13,088 bases of DNA from Amoebophrya sp. AT5.2 (Eukaryota > Sar > Dinophyceae > Syndiniales > Amoebophryaceae): contig RXOD01005641.1 in the NCBI GenBank assembly GCA_005223375.1, positions 1 to 13,088 of the forward strand, given 5' to 3'. A program made the translations under genes and the position numbers. Below are positions 1-8,755 of this stretch, piece by piece. The notes under the pieces are model-generated. The model was not told the origin of the DNA. It saw only the letters and a program-made list of their open reading frames with translations, and did no database searches. Each line of letters starts with the position of its first letter. The stretch's first letter is position 1.

Positions 1-1015
1 GGTCGCCATTTCTAGCCCTACACACGAATTTGATATATTTTACTTATGTTGAAGTCCTTTTCTTCTCAATTCTATATACGCACACTCTTACTTTTCGACT
101 TGTTTATCTCCAGCCAATCAACCCTCAAAAACTATTCTAGACAGATTCAGCCATATAATTTTATAACATTAAGACATACTTTCAGTTAATCTAGATTTAC
201 GTAAGGCTATCTTCCGTAGAGAAATGGTCGCAAGTCGATCTCGATCGACTAGAATCGGTACGTTTACAATTCACAATTTAACCTCGTGTAAGTGTATACA
301 ACTGAACTCCACTCACCAATCCACCAGCCAACACGTGGTCATCCAGCAGGACTGCCGGGGACAGGACGACCCACTGTCACTCCCGTGAAAAGTAGCGCTG
401 GTTGAAACTCGGGTGCGCGTGCCATGTGTTTGCTGTTGAGGTTGTGGAAAACGGGATAATTGTATTGCTGCTGGGGGACCAGCCAACACTGCTAGGCTTA
501 GGCCAGCAGAGCATGGCATCTGCCTTGTTCCTGGTGATGGTCCACGTGAGGAAGGAAAACGCGTTTCGAACGTGACGAGCGACGAGTTCGAGTGCAAGAC
601 GACGCGAGGGAGTAGAGTGGCAAAGCGTTGAAATGAATTTGGGAGCGGCAATATCGTTCTCGTCGTTCTACAAAACAAGAGTTCTGCGTGTTCTGCAGGA
701 CGTGCCCAGCGTCGCAGTCGACCGAGCACTCCGGCGCCAGGTGTTGCGGTCGCGCTTTTGCGGGACTAGCGTATGCCGTTTGCCTTTACTTAAATTCTGA
801 TTTATTTATTTTTATTGCTTAAATAATGGTCACACGACGACGGATAGCGAGCTGGACCTACGTGTCTGTTAAGTACTAGGTAGACCATGTTTCCAATGCG
901 AGGATAGAAGATAGCTACAGAAGCACCTGAAGATGGATATAAAAAACAGCAGCGATTGGCCCAGCGCCAGCCTTTGACTGAGTCACCTGCTCATAGATAA
1001 AATTCATAGAAGACG
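1..1015. other. 5' flank, no convincing gene
   Basis: Bases 1-310 are AT-rich with stops in all frames and nothing I recognise. From about 313 to 800 base composition rises and both strands carry open frames. A 55-codon ATG-started frame at 633-800 (+) has an Arg-rich N-terminal half and could be a small exon, with a possible GT donor at about 771. A 138-codon frame lies on the minus strand over the same stretch. Neither shows a domain or a clear splice partner. Bases 780-1015 are AT-rich again and presumably form the upstream region of the next gene or an intron leading into it. Confidence 0.4.
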
Positions 1016-2710
1016 ATGCCGCAACATTTGACCGCTTCAATTTTTGACGGACTGCCGCTGCTGTTCCGACCTGGGCTGCAGGAGGACAGAACCTCCAGCT
1101 TTCTTGCTTGCCGCGCGAAGGGAGCAACTACTCCATCGCACTCCACATGGGCTTCTGCTTGGGAAGTTCTTGTAGCGTCAGGCAGGTCGTCGTCGTCCAG
1201 TTCGACTTCGAATCTTGCAGCTGCAGCCTCCGCCTGTCAACCTCTGCAGCCTGCAACTACTTCAGTGACGCAGACAAGCACAAGTAGGGGAAGTCGGTCA
1301 ACTACAACTAGAACCACAACAGTCTTCGCGGCACCGGGCGAGGTTCCGGTTGACTTCCATCCTGACACGGACATGAACCTAGTGACGATGCAACAGCAGA
1401 ACGACAAAATCAAGCACGCGAAGGGGCAGCAGACCCAAAACGACACCGGCATCTGGGACACAACTAGCAACAAGGAGGCGCAAGAACTCGCCGACCGGGC
1501 GGAGGCCGCAGGCGACAAAATTCCCGGCATGGAGGACGACATGGGAATACAGACGGAGATGGAGGAGGAGGGAGCGTTTCCGGCAGCGCCGGCTTCAGCT
1601 GCTGGAGGAGGAGGTGCACAGTCGTCAGAGCCGGCGAGCGCCGCACCATCGTCCTCCGGAGGAGCTCCTGCAGAAGGCGCGGCGGCCGCCGCGGGGGCTG
1701 GAGCGGGTGGTGGAGGTAGTTCAAGTGGAGGCTCCTCCGGCGCCCCAGTAAGTGGCTCCTCGACCGCCGCAGGCGCCGGAGGTACCACTATCGTCGGAGC
1801 AGGAGGAGGTGCAGCAGAATCTCCATCTTCGGCAGTTGATCAGTCCACCGCTGCGGACGATTACGGCATCGGTGAAGGCGGGCCTGAGGACGAGAATGCT
1901 TACGCAGGAGACTCGCTGCAGCAAACAGATCCACCGCCGATTCGCCCCCGGTGGGCGTTGCCGGAGCAAAAGCAGTCCGGACCCTTGATGCCCGACTACT
2001 CCGCCTACCGCGGGCCCAAGCTGCAGCACCGGTACGAAGTCGACGCCGGCCGGCTCAAGAACTCAGCAGAGGGAAGAAAGTTGTTGGAGGAGCTAGGCGT
2101 CAGTTTTGACGATGCTGGTTCTACTGGTGCTGCCGCTGGTTCTGGGGGTGCGGAAGCAGATGGAACTGACGAACACCCCGCAGAGACGCACATCGACACG
2201 CCTCCGTGGTTGTTGGAAGGCGTTGACTACGTGGCTATGCGCAAAAAATTCTCGGGCGGGGAAGAGGCTCCCGACGTGGAATTGGGGGGCGTCAGCACAA
2301 ATAACAATGTTCCTCCCGAGGAACAACAAGAGGCGAGCGTGGAGCTGAATCCGGACGACGCGAATTTGCCGCCCCCGCCGGACGAGGTGGTTTCCGCGGG
2401 AGGGGGGCTGCCGGTGTCGATGGGGGACGAGGGGTTTGGATTCGGGATCACCGGATTGCTGAAACTGAACGGGTGGAAGGACATGTCCGGGGAACAAGAC
2501 GAGCAGCTCTCCGACGCGGACTTGGTGAAGTCAGAGCTGATTCGCCGAAAGAAGAAGCACATGGAGAATACTTGGAGCGCGGCGCGCATGCGGGAGGAAA
2601 TACGCAAGAAAATCGTGGACTATGCAAGCGGGGGCGCAGGGCAGCAGGGGGACGGAGAGGAAGCCGATCAGGGACCAATGATACCCAGGTTGGGACCGGC
2701 AGTTGAGTGA
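1016..2710 (+). CDS. Orphan 564-aa low-complexity protein
   Basis: I do not recognise this protein. It is an uninterrupted 564-codon frame starting at an ATG, with an in-frame TAG three codons upstream, and ending in TGA at 2708-2710. Residues 1-110 are Ser/Thr-rich. About 110-190 is polar and charged. About 190-280 is a Gly/Ala/Ser-rich low-complexity block. About 300-480 is acidic, with Trp/Pro motifs such as DTPPWLLEGVDYVAM. About 485-545 is highly charged and predicted helical, with a basic RRKKKH stretch. No signal peptide or transmembrane helix is evident, so the product may be cytosolic or nuclear. The first 100 residues read less like protein than the rest, so the true start may be an upstream exon spliced near 1322 (a CAACAG acceptor-like site) or the ATG at 1373. 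The minus-strand frames here are mirror images of the GC-rich composition. I am fairly sure the + strand is coding, mainly from the charged amphipathic C-terminal region. Confidence 0.65.
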   Translation: MPQHLTASIFDGLPLLFRPGLQEDRTSSFLACRAKGATTPSHSTWASAWEVLVASGRSSSSSSTSNLAAAASACQPLQPATTSVTQTSTSRGSRSTTTRTTTVFAAPGEVPVDFHPDTDMNLVTMQQQNDKIKHAKGQQTQNDTGIWDTTSNKEAQELADRAEAAGDKIPGMEDDMGIQTEMEEEGAFPAAPASAAGGGGAQSSEPASAAPSSSGGAPAEGAAAAAGAGAGGGGSSSGGSSGAPVSGSSTAAGAGGTTIVGAGGGAAESPSSAVDQSTAADDYGIGEGGPEDENAYAGDSLQQTDPPPIRPRWALPEQKQSGPLMPDYSAYRGPKLQHRYEVDAGRLKNSAEGRKLLEELGVSFDDAGSTGAAAGSGGAEADGTDEHPAETHIDTPPWLLEGVDYVAMRKKFSGGEEAPDVELGGVSTNNNVPPEEQQEASVELNPDDANLPPPPDEVVSAGGGLPVSMGDEGFGFGITGLLKLNGWKDMSGEQDEQLSDADLVKSELIRRKKKHMENTWSAARMREEIRKKIVDYASGGAGQQGDGEEADQGPMIPRLGPAVE

Positions 2711-3735
2711 ACGGCAACCAATGGTATTCTTGGTGGTTTTAAAACCAACAAGACTCATCGGAGACGGAGAATCAAAAAAATCAGAGGACAGAAGAAAGAA
2801 ACACTCCATATAATAATTCGGAAATCAAACTGCTTCATAGGTATGTGATAGGGATAGCTATTAATATCGTGAGTGCCCGTGCTGGTGCCCCCACCTCAGA
2901 CGGTCGTCCATCGTGAAGATGAACGGGTAACGAGTCGCATACCGTATAGAACTTGAACTATTGGTATTGCGGCGAGGCTTTCACTCCATACACAGAGACA
3001 TTAAAAAAAAGGAAAAAGGAACAGGAAGAGCCTTGTCGTTGGCTCGACATCGTGTTGGTCGTACTGCTGCTACGTTCCGTGCGTTTCCCTAAGAAGTCTC
3101 GCGAAATGAGCAGTCGTTGGTTTCGTCACAGGCAAAGACATTCGTAAGGACGCCGTCTAGAAAGATACTCGTCAACCGTTGACGGTCAACGCATCATGGG
3201 CATTCGTGGACGCCGCATCAGAAAAACTAAATCCGATCCTCTCGTCGTGCTTTTTACTCAAGGCTGCTGTCACCTTTCCGACATCCGCACCCCACAGCTG
3301 CAGAGATTATCGCGTGGTAGATTGTTTGTCGGTCCCCCTCGACACTCAGTCTGTGACATGGTGTAGCTGCTCAATACAGTACATGCAACACGGAAGGATG
3401 AACTGATGAAGTTCTTCTAGTACTAGCGTGCCGTATATTCTTCTTCTTGTTCTGCTACGCTACTGCTACAGTTTTTTTTTGGCTCCGAAGGGTAAGGAAG
3501 CAACAAAGGGAAGACAACGATGATCTGAGGGGAAGCTGCAGGAGCACTGGTTTTGCGCAGTATTGTTACTGATATATTGCAGCTAGCTTTCCCTCCAGAA
3601 GTGTTTTTCTCTAAATACACAGACACACCACGAAGACGACGAGGCTCAGTAATATATCAAAAGCGAGCAACATTCGACGAGGAAGAAACAAACGACGCCA
3701 CTTCGTTTTTACCGAAGGCGAGGAAGGTAGGTTCC
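2711..3735. other. Intergenic region between genes 1 and 2
   Basis: AT-richer spacer of about 1 kb with only short frames (64-75 codons, no domains). It holds a near-palindrome at 2729-2752, an A-rich run at 3002-3009, overlapping short inverted repeats of CGTCAAC/GTTGACG near 3172-3190, and a T9 tract at about 3472-3480. The reading frame of gene 2 is open from 3553 to its ATG at 3736 but contains no earlier ATG. That part may be 5' UTR or part of an upstream exon. No TATA box or polyadenylation signal can be assigned. Confidence 0.5.
2729..2752. repeat. 24-bp near-perfect palindrome after gene 1
   Basis: The two 12-base arms are complementary except for one pair and meet at TTTTAAAA with no loop (core GGTTTTAAAACC). 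It starts 19 bases after the stop codon of gene 1. It could be a 3' UTR hairpin, a binding site, or a chance AT-rich palindrome. Confidence 0.6.
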
Positions 3736-6700
3736 ATGCTCTTCGCGGCGTTGGTCTTGTTCCTGTCCGCGCGGCCTGCTGCCGCTGGGTCGCAGGCTTC
3801 CGATGCGGAGAGCGCGCACAAGAAGCTATCCAAACTGTTTGCCTTCGACAAGGCCAACCATGCCGACTTGCTCATCGGAGCTGCGGGAGCTGCAGCGGCC
3901 GCCTCATCGTCCACTACCGACAATCTGGCGGGCGTGCAGAGAGGACAGGAAGGGAACAAGGCGAAGGGTCCCCAGATGTGGGACAAGGTGAGTTCCAGCG
4001 CGCCCGCGTGGATGCAGGCCCACGCAAATGGGATCCACAATACGATGGTCGAATCGAAGGAGCAGCTCGAGCAAGACAAGCTCGAGACCGACATGGTATT
4101 CCACGAGAGTCTCGCGCGGAACATCGTGCGGGAGGTGGGTAGGGAGATCCGCGACGAGGCGGCGATCGGAAGGAAAGTGATCACGAACGGGCTCTGGTCC
4201 ACCCGAACCTCCACCGACAGTGCGACCGGGGCAGAGGTCGTGGCCCGCTACAACGCGGAACAAGACCCCATCGGCGTGATGCTTTTGGAACTCTTCGGCG
4301 TCGATCTGGCGCATTTGGGAACCTCGACGACAATCCAGATGATGGCGTTCCTGGAGCATTTTATCCGCAGTCCGCTAGCCACCTTCGAGCTGGAAAACCT
4401 GGTCGCGGAAGACCACGGAAAACTCATCAGCTCGCTGAACAAAAAACTCGAGAAACATTTGGAGGTACTGCTTGCAAGATTTGATTGATGAACATATTTA
4501 TTGTATTTGTAAAAATATTAAAGAGAGAGAGAGGTTTTTTATTCATTTCTTTTATTTCCAAACAAGCAAATCACAGACAGCATACGTCGAACACATGGGA
4601 TTTCCGACCGCGATGAAGCGACTCCCGCGTAGGTACACGCTAGATGCAGAAACTGCGAGGACAGGCTCATGAGGACTGGCATCCCTCGAGAGAAGTAAGT
4701 TGGATGTCCTTATGTAATAAATCGTATTTGATGACCTTGACATTACTACAGACGGTCGCGAGTTCCAATTCGTCGTTACTGCGCACCAAGTTCAATTCCA
4801 CCGAGCGTGCCAGCCTGAATGAAGAGCTGTCCTCGAATCTCGAGCGCGCGGCGGACAACATGATGCGTGGGGAACATGAACAAGGAGGAAAGCAGGGCGA
4901 CCGGTTCGACCAACTGGTGTCGCGCGCGGAATACGGGTCCGACAGCGACGCGGAGGCTTCCGACGCGACGCGCGACCTTCTCGAGAACGTGAAGAGCATC
5001 GCGGACACACTCTCTTCGGACGACGTGCGAAAGCTGAAAGAGTCGGAGCACGCCCTATCGACCCACGAGGTCCACCTGCACTCCCGCCACACGCAGCGCG
5101 TCTGGCTGGAGAATGGGACCAACTTGAACAGCTCCTTGAGCGCTTTGAGTGCCCTGAACCTGTCCGAGGCCGAGCGGAACAACGTCCTGGAGGGCCTGCA
5201 CCGAAACGGTTCAGCGAGCGTGGAGCAGCAAGATTTCCCGAATCGAGCCACTCAGGAGACCCCAACTCCTAATGGTCAACTACAGCCGGGCACTACTGGC
5301 GCGTCCTCCTCCGGTGCAGGAGCAGCTGCGTCTAACAACAAGGGGCAGGGTTTAGGGGGAGGGGCGCTGGACGATCCGGAGTCCATGGTGCAGATCGAGA
5401 TCGAAGAGTCCGAAGATATTGATCTGCTGTTTCTGACGAACCAGTCCACGGCCGCGAAGGCCGAGTTTAACCTGCACACGATGCTTGGGCAGGCCCAGCA
5501 GATTGTGAGCATTCCCCTGGCGAGGTACATCCTGACCCCGGAAACGCGACAAGAGTTCTACCAGGGTGCTTTCCCCACCTTCGGGACCTCCACGACGAGC
5601 AGGAACAAAGCAGCTGATGCTGCGTCAGCTGCGTCATTTTCCTCTGGTGCCTCCACCTCCACCGGGTCGTTTGACCATCAGACGGCTTCGAAGAACGCGG
5701 GCGTGAAGATGTACGAGTGGGCGCTAAAGCGGCTGCACCTGCCCGGGCACTCACGTATTTTGGAGAAGCTGCCGTTCAACTGGACGGACTTTAGTGTGAA
5801 CTCCACCCTCTTCATGCAGATCCGCATCGACAACACGTCGGACACCTCGATTTAAGGGTTGAATAAATCCATCTGTAGCAGCATCTGGAGTAAACGCAAA
5901 GTCAAGTAGCGCGCCCCTCCCTTTTATTGATGCCGTCGCTCTGCTTGGTGCAGCGAGATCAAAGGATTCCTCACAGACGGAGAGGCGAAGACGGTAGCAC
6001 TTCGCCCGGTTCTCGCTGGATGGGTACCGGATTACTCGCCATCAACTGGATATCGATAGGATCCGACTGCTGGCGCCATGTAGCAAGCATTCGTAGGCAT
6101 ATTCATTTGGTTTTCAATCGCTGAACAGTTGCATCGGGTCTGGTCCCTGTTTGTTTATCCCTCGGAGGTACCAGAAAAAACCACGCCCAACTGCCTTGGT
6201 GGGGGATTTTCCTAGAGTAGATGCTACACCAGATGAGTTTACTCAACCTCTAATCGATCGCGGACAACCTGGACCGGGAGACGCTGGTGCACACCATCCT
6301 CGACGTGTACCGGAGCGTGTCGGTCGTCGACATCGCGAGCACCTTCCCCGCAACGCTGGCGCTGGCGGCCTTCGCGGACAGCGTGATCTCAGCGATCGAG
6401 ACGCGCGCCACCCAGGTGAACGCCGCGCGGATGAAAAGACCCACCGAAGACGTGCAGGAAGAAAACGTGTACTTCAAAAACCTGCAGCACGTGCTGGAGG
6501 CCAGCCGAATCAACAAGTTCATCCAGGAAGTGCAGCGAATCGAAGCCATCCAGGACCCGAAAGAACGAAGCGAAATCAAAAACCTGTACATATTTATAGC
6601 TAGCTTGCAATCTTCGCAATTGCATCATTATCTGGTTGCGATGTGATCTTGTTGTGCTGGAAGGCAGCTAAAACTTTACGCTACGTCGGCCACATGTTGT

Positions 6701-8374
6701 ACCTAGAGCTAGACATTGAATGATGATCTAAATTAACAGGTACCTGAACCCAGCGGAGATTTATCCGCCCGAGGTAAAGTTGGGCTTCGCGGGACTTCTC
6801 GGGACTGTGATGCATCTCGATCGACTGGACGTCGAGGAGAAGGAAAAGGAAAACAGGAGACGTATCTACTTTTTAATTTATCAATTTACAGCTCTCTCAC
6901 AATATCTATGCATATCTCCTAGTGCTGAAGTAAAGAGAAACACCGGTCCACGACCACGATCGTCATCCTATTCTTGGTACTATTTGCTTTTGCGCGTCAT
7001 CGTCGATGGACAGAAATAGAAGAAGTCAGTGCTGCTGGAACTATAGTCAACATGGTATTGGTAGCTATATGTTGTATCGTTATCTGGTACTGGTGTTGGT
7101 GAGACTGAGATCCTGAATGTGCTGACCTCGTCGGTCGTGGTACCGTGGGTCCTGTGCATTCGCTCCGAATTCTCTCAACAAAGATTTCTTTCTCTTCATT
7201 TGCAGGCAACTGTGTTGCGGAGGTTGACGAGCGCGCTAACGTTCTTCTTCGTGGGAAGCTTTCGCTGTATCGCATGGACCATGTGGCTGGTGCGAAGCAG
7301 GAGTCCGAGATGATTCAGGCGAGTGGGCGTCAGCTGCTGAATAAGTCTTCTCGGTTTCTGAACATGTGGGACGCCATCACGGCACCGTACGCTCAGGAGG
7401 ACTTCTACGTTCAGGGTCTTGCCAACCCGCCCCACGGCAAGGACCACAAGGACCAGAACGGCCGCAAAATAAAAGTGTTGAACGACCTGGAGATCTACTT
7501 TCGGGACCTGCAGCGCGCACGGAGCTACAAGCTCCACCTGCTGGGGGGGGCCGACCTGGACCGCCTGCACGTTCTGCCGGAGGGTCGGGAGTTCCAAATG
7601 ATGCCCACCCTCAAGTACGGCCACCACGGAGGCTACCTCGCGAACGTGCCGGCGGGAAACTTCGGCAGCCGGTACTAAAAAAAGAAAACATGATCACGAT
7701 CGCCTAATTTTGAGTAAGTAGCTATAAATAAAGTATGTACTAGATTTTCTTTTTTCCAAATTGAAATCCTGCTCCTGCTCATCGACAGGTATGGGTCGTT
7801 TTCCAAGTCTCTGTTCGGATCTTTGTTCCAAACTGTGACCGGGCGGCGCTCGGGCGACGGGTATCGCAACTGCTTCGAGTACTCCAACGATTTGTGCGCC
7901 CTGAACTCCCAGCAGAACGCGTTCGAGGCCATCGCCCGTAACCAGATTGAGGACGACGAGGGCACGAAGAAGTTCAAGGAGCACCAAGAGCGCGTGGCCT
8001 CCGGCCAGGCGGACAAACAGGCGCAGCACCAGATCAACTGCCTCATTCGTGTCCGGACTGCCTTCATGAAGTACATCTACGCCAACTGCTCGGCACGGGG
8101 CATCTTCCTGGTCTCGGGTCTGGTCGCCTCCCTGCTTTTTCTAGCTGCGGCAGTCCGGCTCATGCTGCTCGCGGGCGAGAACGACTTCGATGTTACCGCA
8201 GAGAAGGTCGCGGCCTCGTCCCGAAATGGGGGAGCTGGTGTGGTCGGGGCTGCCCATCCGCAATACGATCAGCTGACCTCCACCGTTGCCAGAGGAACTG
8301 CAATGATGAGGGGCGGATCTTCTCCGCCAGTGGGCAGTGTGTCGGACCTCTTCGAATCGACAAAGAAAGCGTAG
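3736..8374 (+). CDS. Six-exon type I membrane glycoprotein, unknown family
   Basis: Exons: 3736-4464, 4752-5851, 6259-6585, 6740-6861, 7206-7671, 7789-8374. Together they give 3330 nt, about 1109 aa, with one open frame and matching phases (0, 2, 2, 1, 2) at all five junctions. The ATG begins a signal peptide (MLFAALVLFLSARPAAAG, likely cleaved near residue 18). A long ectodomain carries 12 N-X-S/T sequons, from about residue 249 to the membrane-proximal NCS. Low-complexity Ser/Gly/Ala patches lie in exon 2. The few cysteines are in the last third. One transmembrane helix spans about 1019-1041 (GIFLVSGLVASLLFLAAAVR). The 65-residue tail has no sequon but contains YDQL at about 1074, matching the YXXphi sorting consensus. 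I recognise no enzymatic or adhesion domain. From the layout I infer a surface or secretory-organelle glycoprotein; its role is unknown. The codon-level model is strong for exons 2-6. The 5' end is less certain because the frame is open upstream to 3553. Confidence 0.8.
4465..4751 (+). other. Intron 1 of the glycoprotein gene (GT-AG)
   Basis: Donor GAG/GTACTG and acceptor CTACAG/ACG, phase 0, 287 nt. It contains in-frame stops and is AT-rich. It carries AACATATTTATTG at 4491-4503, which recurs exactly in the large intron of the downstream PAN-like gene. Its 3' part has CTTATGTAATAAAT at 4709-4722, where AATAAAT is an inverted partner of the ATTTATT in the first motif. Confidence 0.75.
5847..6258 (+). 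mobile_element. Non-canonical inverted-repeat intron (introner-like)
   Basis: This interruption of the glycoprotein gene has no GT-AG boundary that uses its visible ends. TCGAT at 5847-5851 is repeated at 6254-6258, in the same codon phase. Directly inside these copies are terminal inverted repeats at 5852-5886 and 6219-6253: about 19 of the first 24 and 27 of 35 positions match, starting TTA and ending TAA. Removing one TCGAT plus the 402-bp core (407 nt) joins TCG-AT to C-GCG and restores the frame as ...DTSIADNLDRE... Without removal, a TAA stop follows at once (5853-5855) and the frame shifts. Direct repeat plus inverted repeats is the signature of a DNA-transposon-derived intron. No transposase is encoded, so it would be non-autonomous. 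Whether it leaves at the RNA or the DNA level cannot be read from genomic sequence. Confidence 0.75.
6586..6739 (+). other. Intron 3 of the glycoprotein gene (GT-AG)
   Basis: Donor CCT/GTACAT and acceptor AACAG/GTACCTG, phase 2, 154 nt. It begins with ACATATTTATAG (6588-6599), close to the motif in intron 1. The joined frame reads ...EIKNLYLNPAEIYPPE... Confidence 0.75.
6862..7205 (+). other. Intron 4 of the glycoprotein gene (GT-AG)
   Basis: Donor GAC/GTATCT and acceptor TTTGCAG/GCAAC with a pyrimidine-rich tract just upstream, phase 1, 344 nt. The joined frame reads ...KENRRRNCVAEVDERAN... Confidence 0.75.
7672..7788 (+). other. Intron 5 of the glycoprotein gene (GT-AG)
   Basis: Donor GCCG/GTACTA and acceptor CGACAG/GTATGG, phase 2, 117 nt. 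A stop lies two codons past the donor, so splicing is required to reach the transmembrane exon. The joined frame reads ...NFGSRYGSFSKSLFG... Confidence 0.8.
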
Positions 8375-8479
8375 GGAGTTTTTTTTTTTCGAGGAGGAAG
8401 GGGGAAAAAGAACGAAAATCGTGAACCCTTTTCGCCCCCGCCGTCGCTGCGCGGAAAGAAAATTGGAGATGCAATTTAG
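8375..8479 (+). other. Putative 3' UTR of the glycoprotein gene
   Basis: Follows the TAG stop of the glycoprotein gene. It contains a T12 run at about 8379-8390, then purine-rich sequence. No polyadenylation signal can be named. Confidence 0.35.
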
Positions 8480-8755
8480 ATGGAATATTATCATGATGCG
8501 GGAACGAAGAGGAAACAAGAATGGCGGCGGCTGGAGATTCGCTACTCGAGGCGGTCTCGTCCGGCGGGGCGGCTGGAGTACTTAAGAAAGCAAGTAGATC
8601 GAGTACGAGACCCTGAAAAACTAGTTTCTGGTGTTTCGCTACCCAAGTGGCGGTCTGGTCCGGATGGGGTAGGAAATACGGACCCCCGCACACTACGGGA
8701 ACAGAAGAAATGGAAAATGAAGCAAGCGTGTCGTGGTCGTCGCAACTGCAGCTAG
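8480..8755 (+). CDS. Possible small basic protein or exon, 91 aa
   Basis: ATG-started frame ending in TAG, rich in Arg/Lys and with several Trp and Tyr residues (for example KRKQEWRRLEIRYSRRSR and LREQKKWKMKQ). No signal peptide, membrane segment or family that I recognise. It begins only 105 bases after the stop of the glycoprotein gene. A competing frame starts with ATG at 8521 (MAAAGDSLLEAVSSGGAAG) and runs to a possible GTACTT donor at 8578, resembling the GTAC donors of neighbouring introns. Only one of the two frames is likely to be used, and possibly neither. Confidence 0.3.
   Translation: MEYYHDAGTKRKQEWRRLEIRYSRRSRPAGRLEYLRKQVDRVRDPEKLVSGVSLPKWRSGPDGVGNTDPRTLREQKKWKMKQACRGRRNCS

Noticed and set aside
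313..729. 138-codon minus-strand frame
   Set aside because: No recognisable domain, irregular composition, and a competing + strand frame at 633-800. Not enough to call a gene.
1237..1788. 183-codon minus-strand Pro/Ala-rich frame
   Set aside because: A mirror image of the GC-rich low-complexity block of the 564-aa gene. The opposite strand continues open far beyond it.
5796..6280. GT-AG alternative for the non-canonical intron (donor 5796, acceptor 6280)
   Set aside because: Phase-compatible, but the acceptor lacks a pyrimidine tract. It discards coding-like sequence on both sides (two sequons and DNLDRE) and leaves the TCGAT duplication and inverted repeats unexplained.
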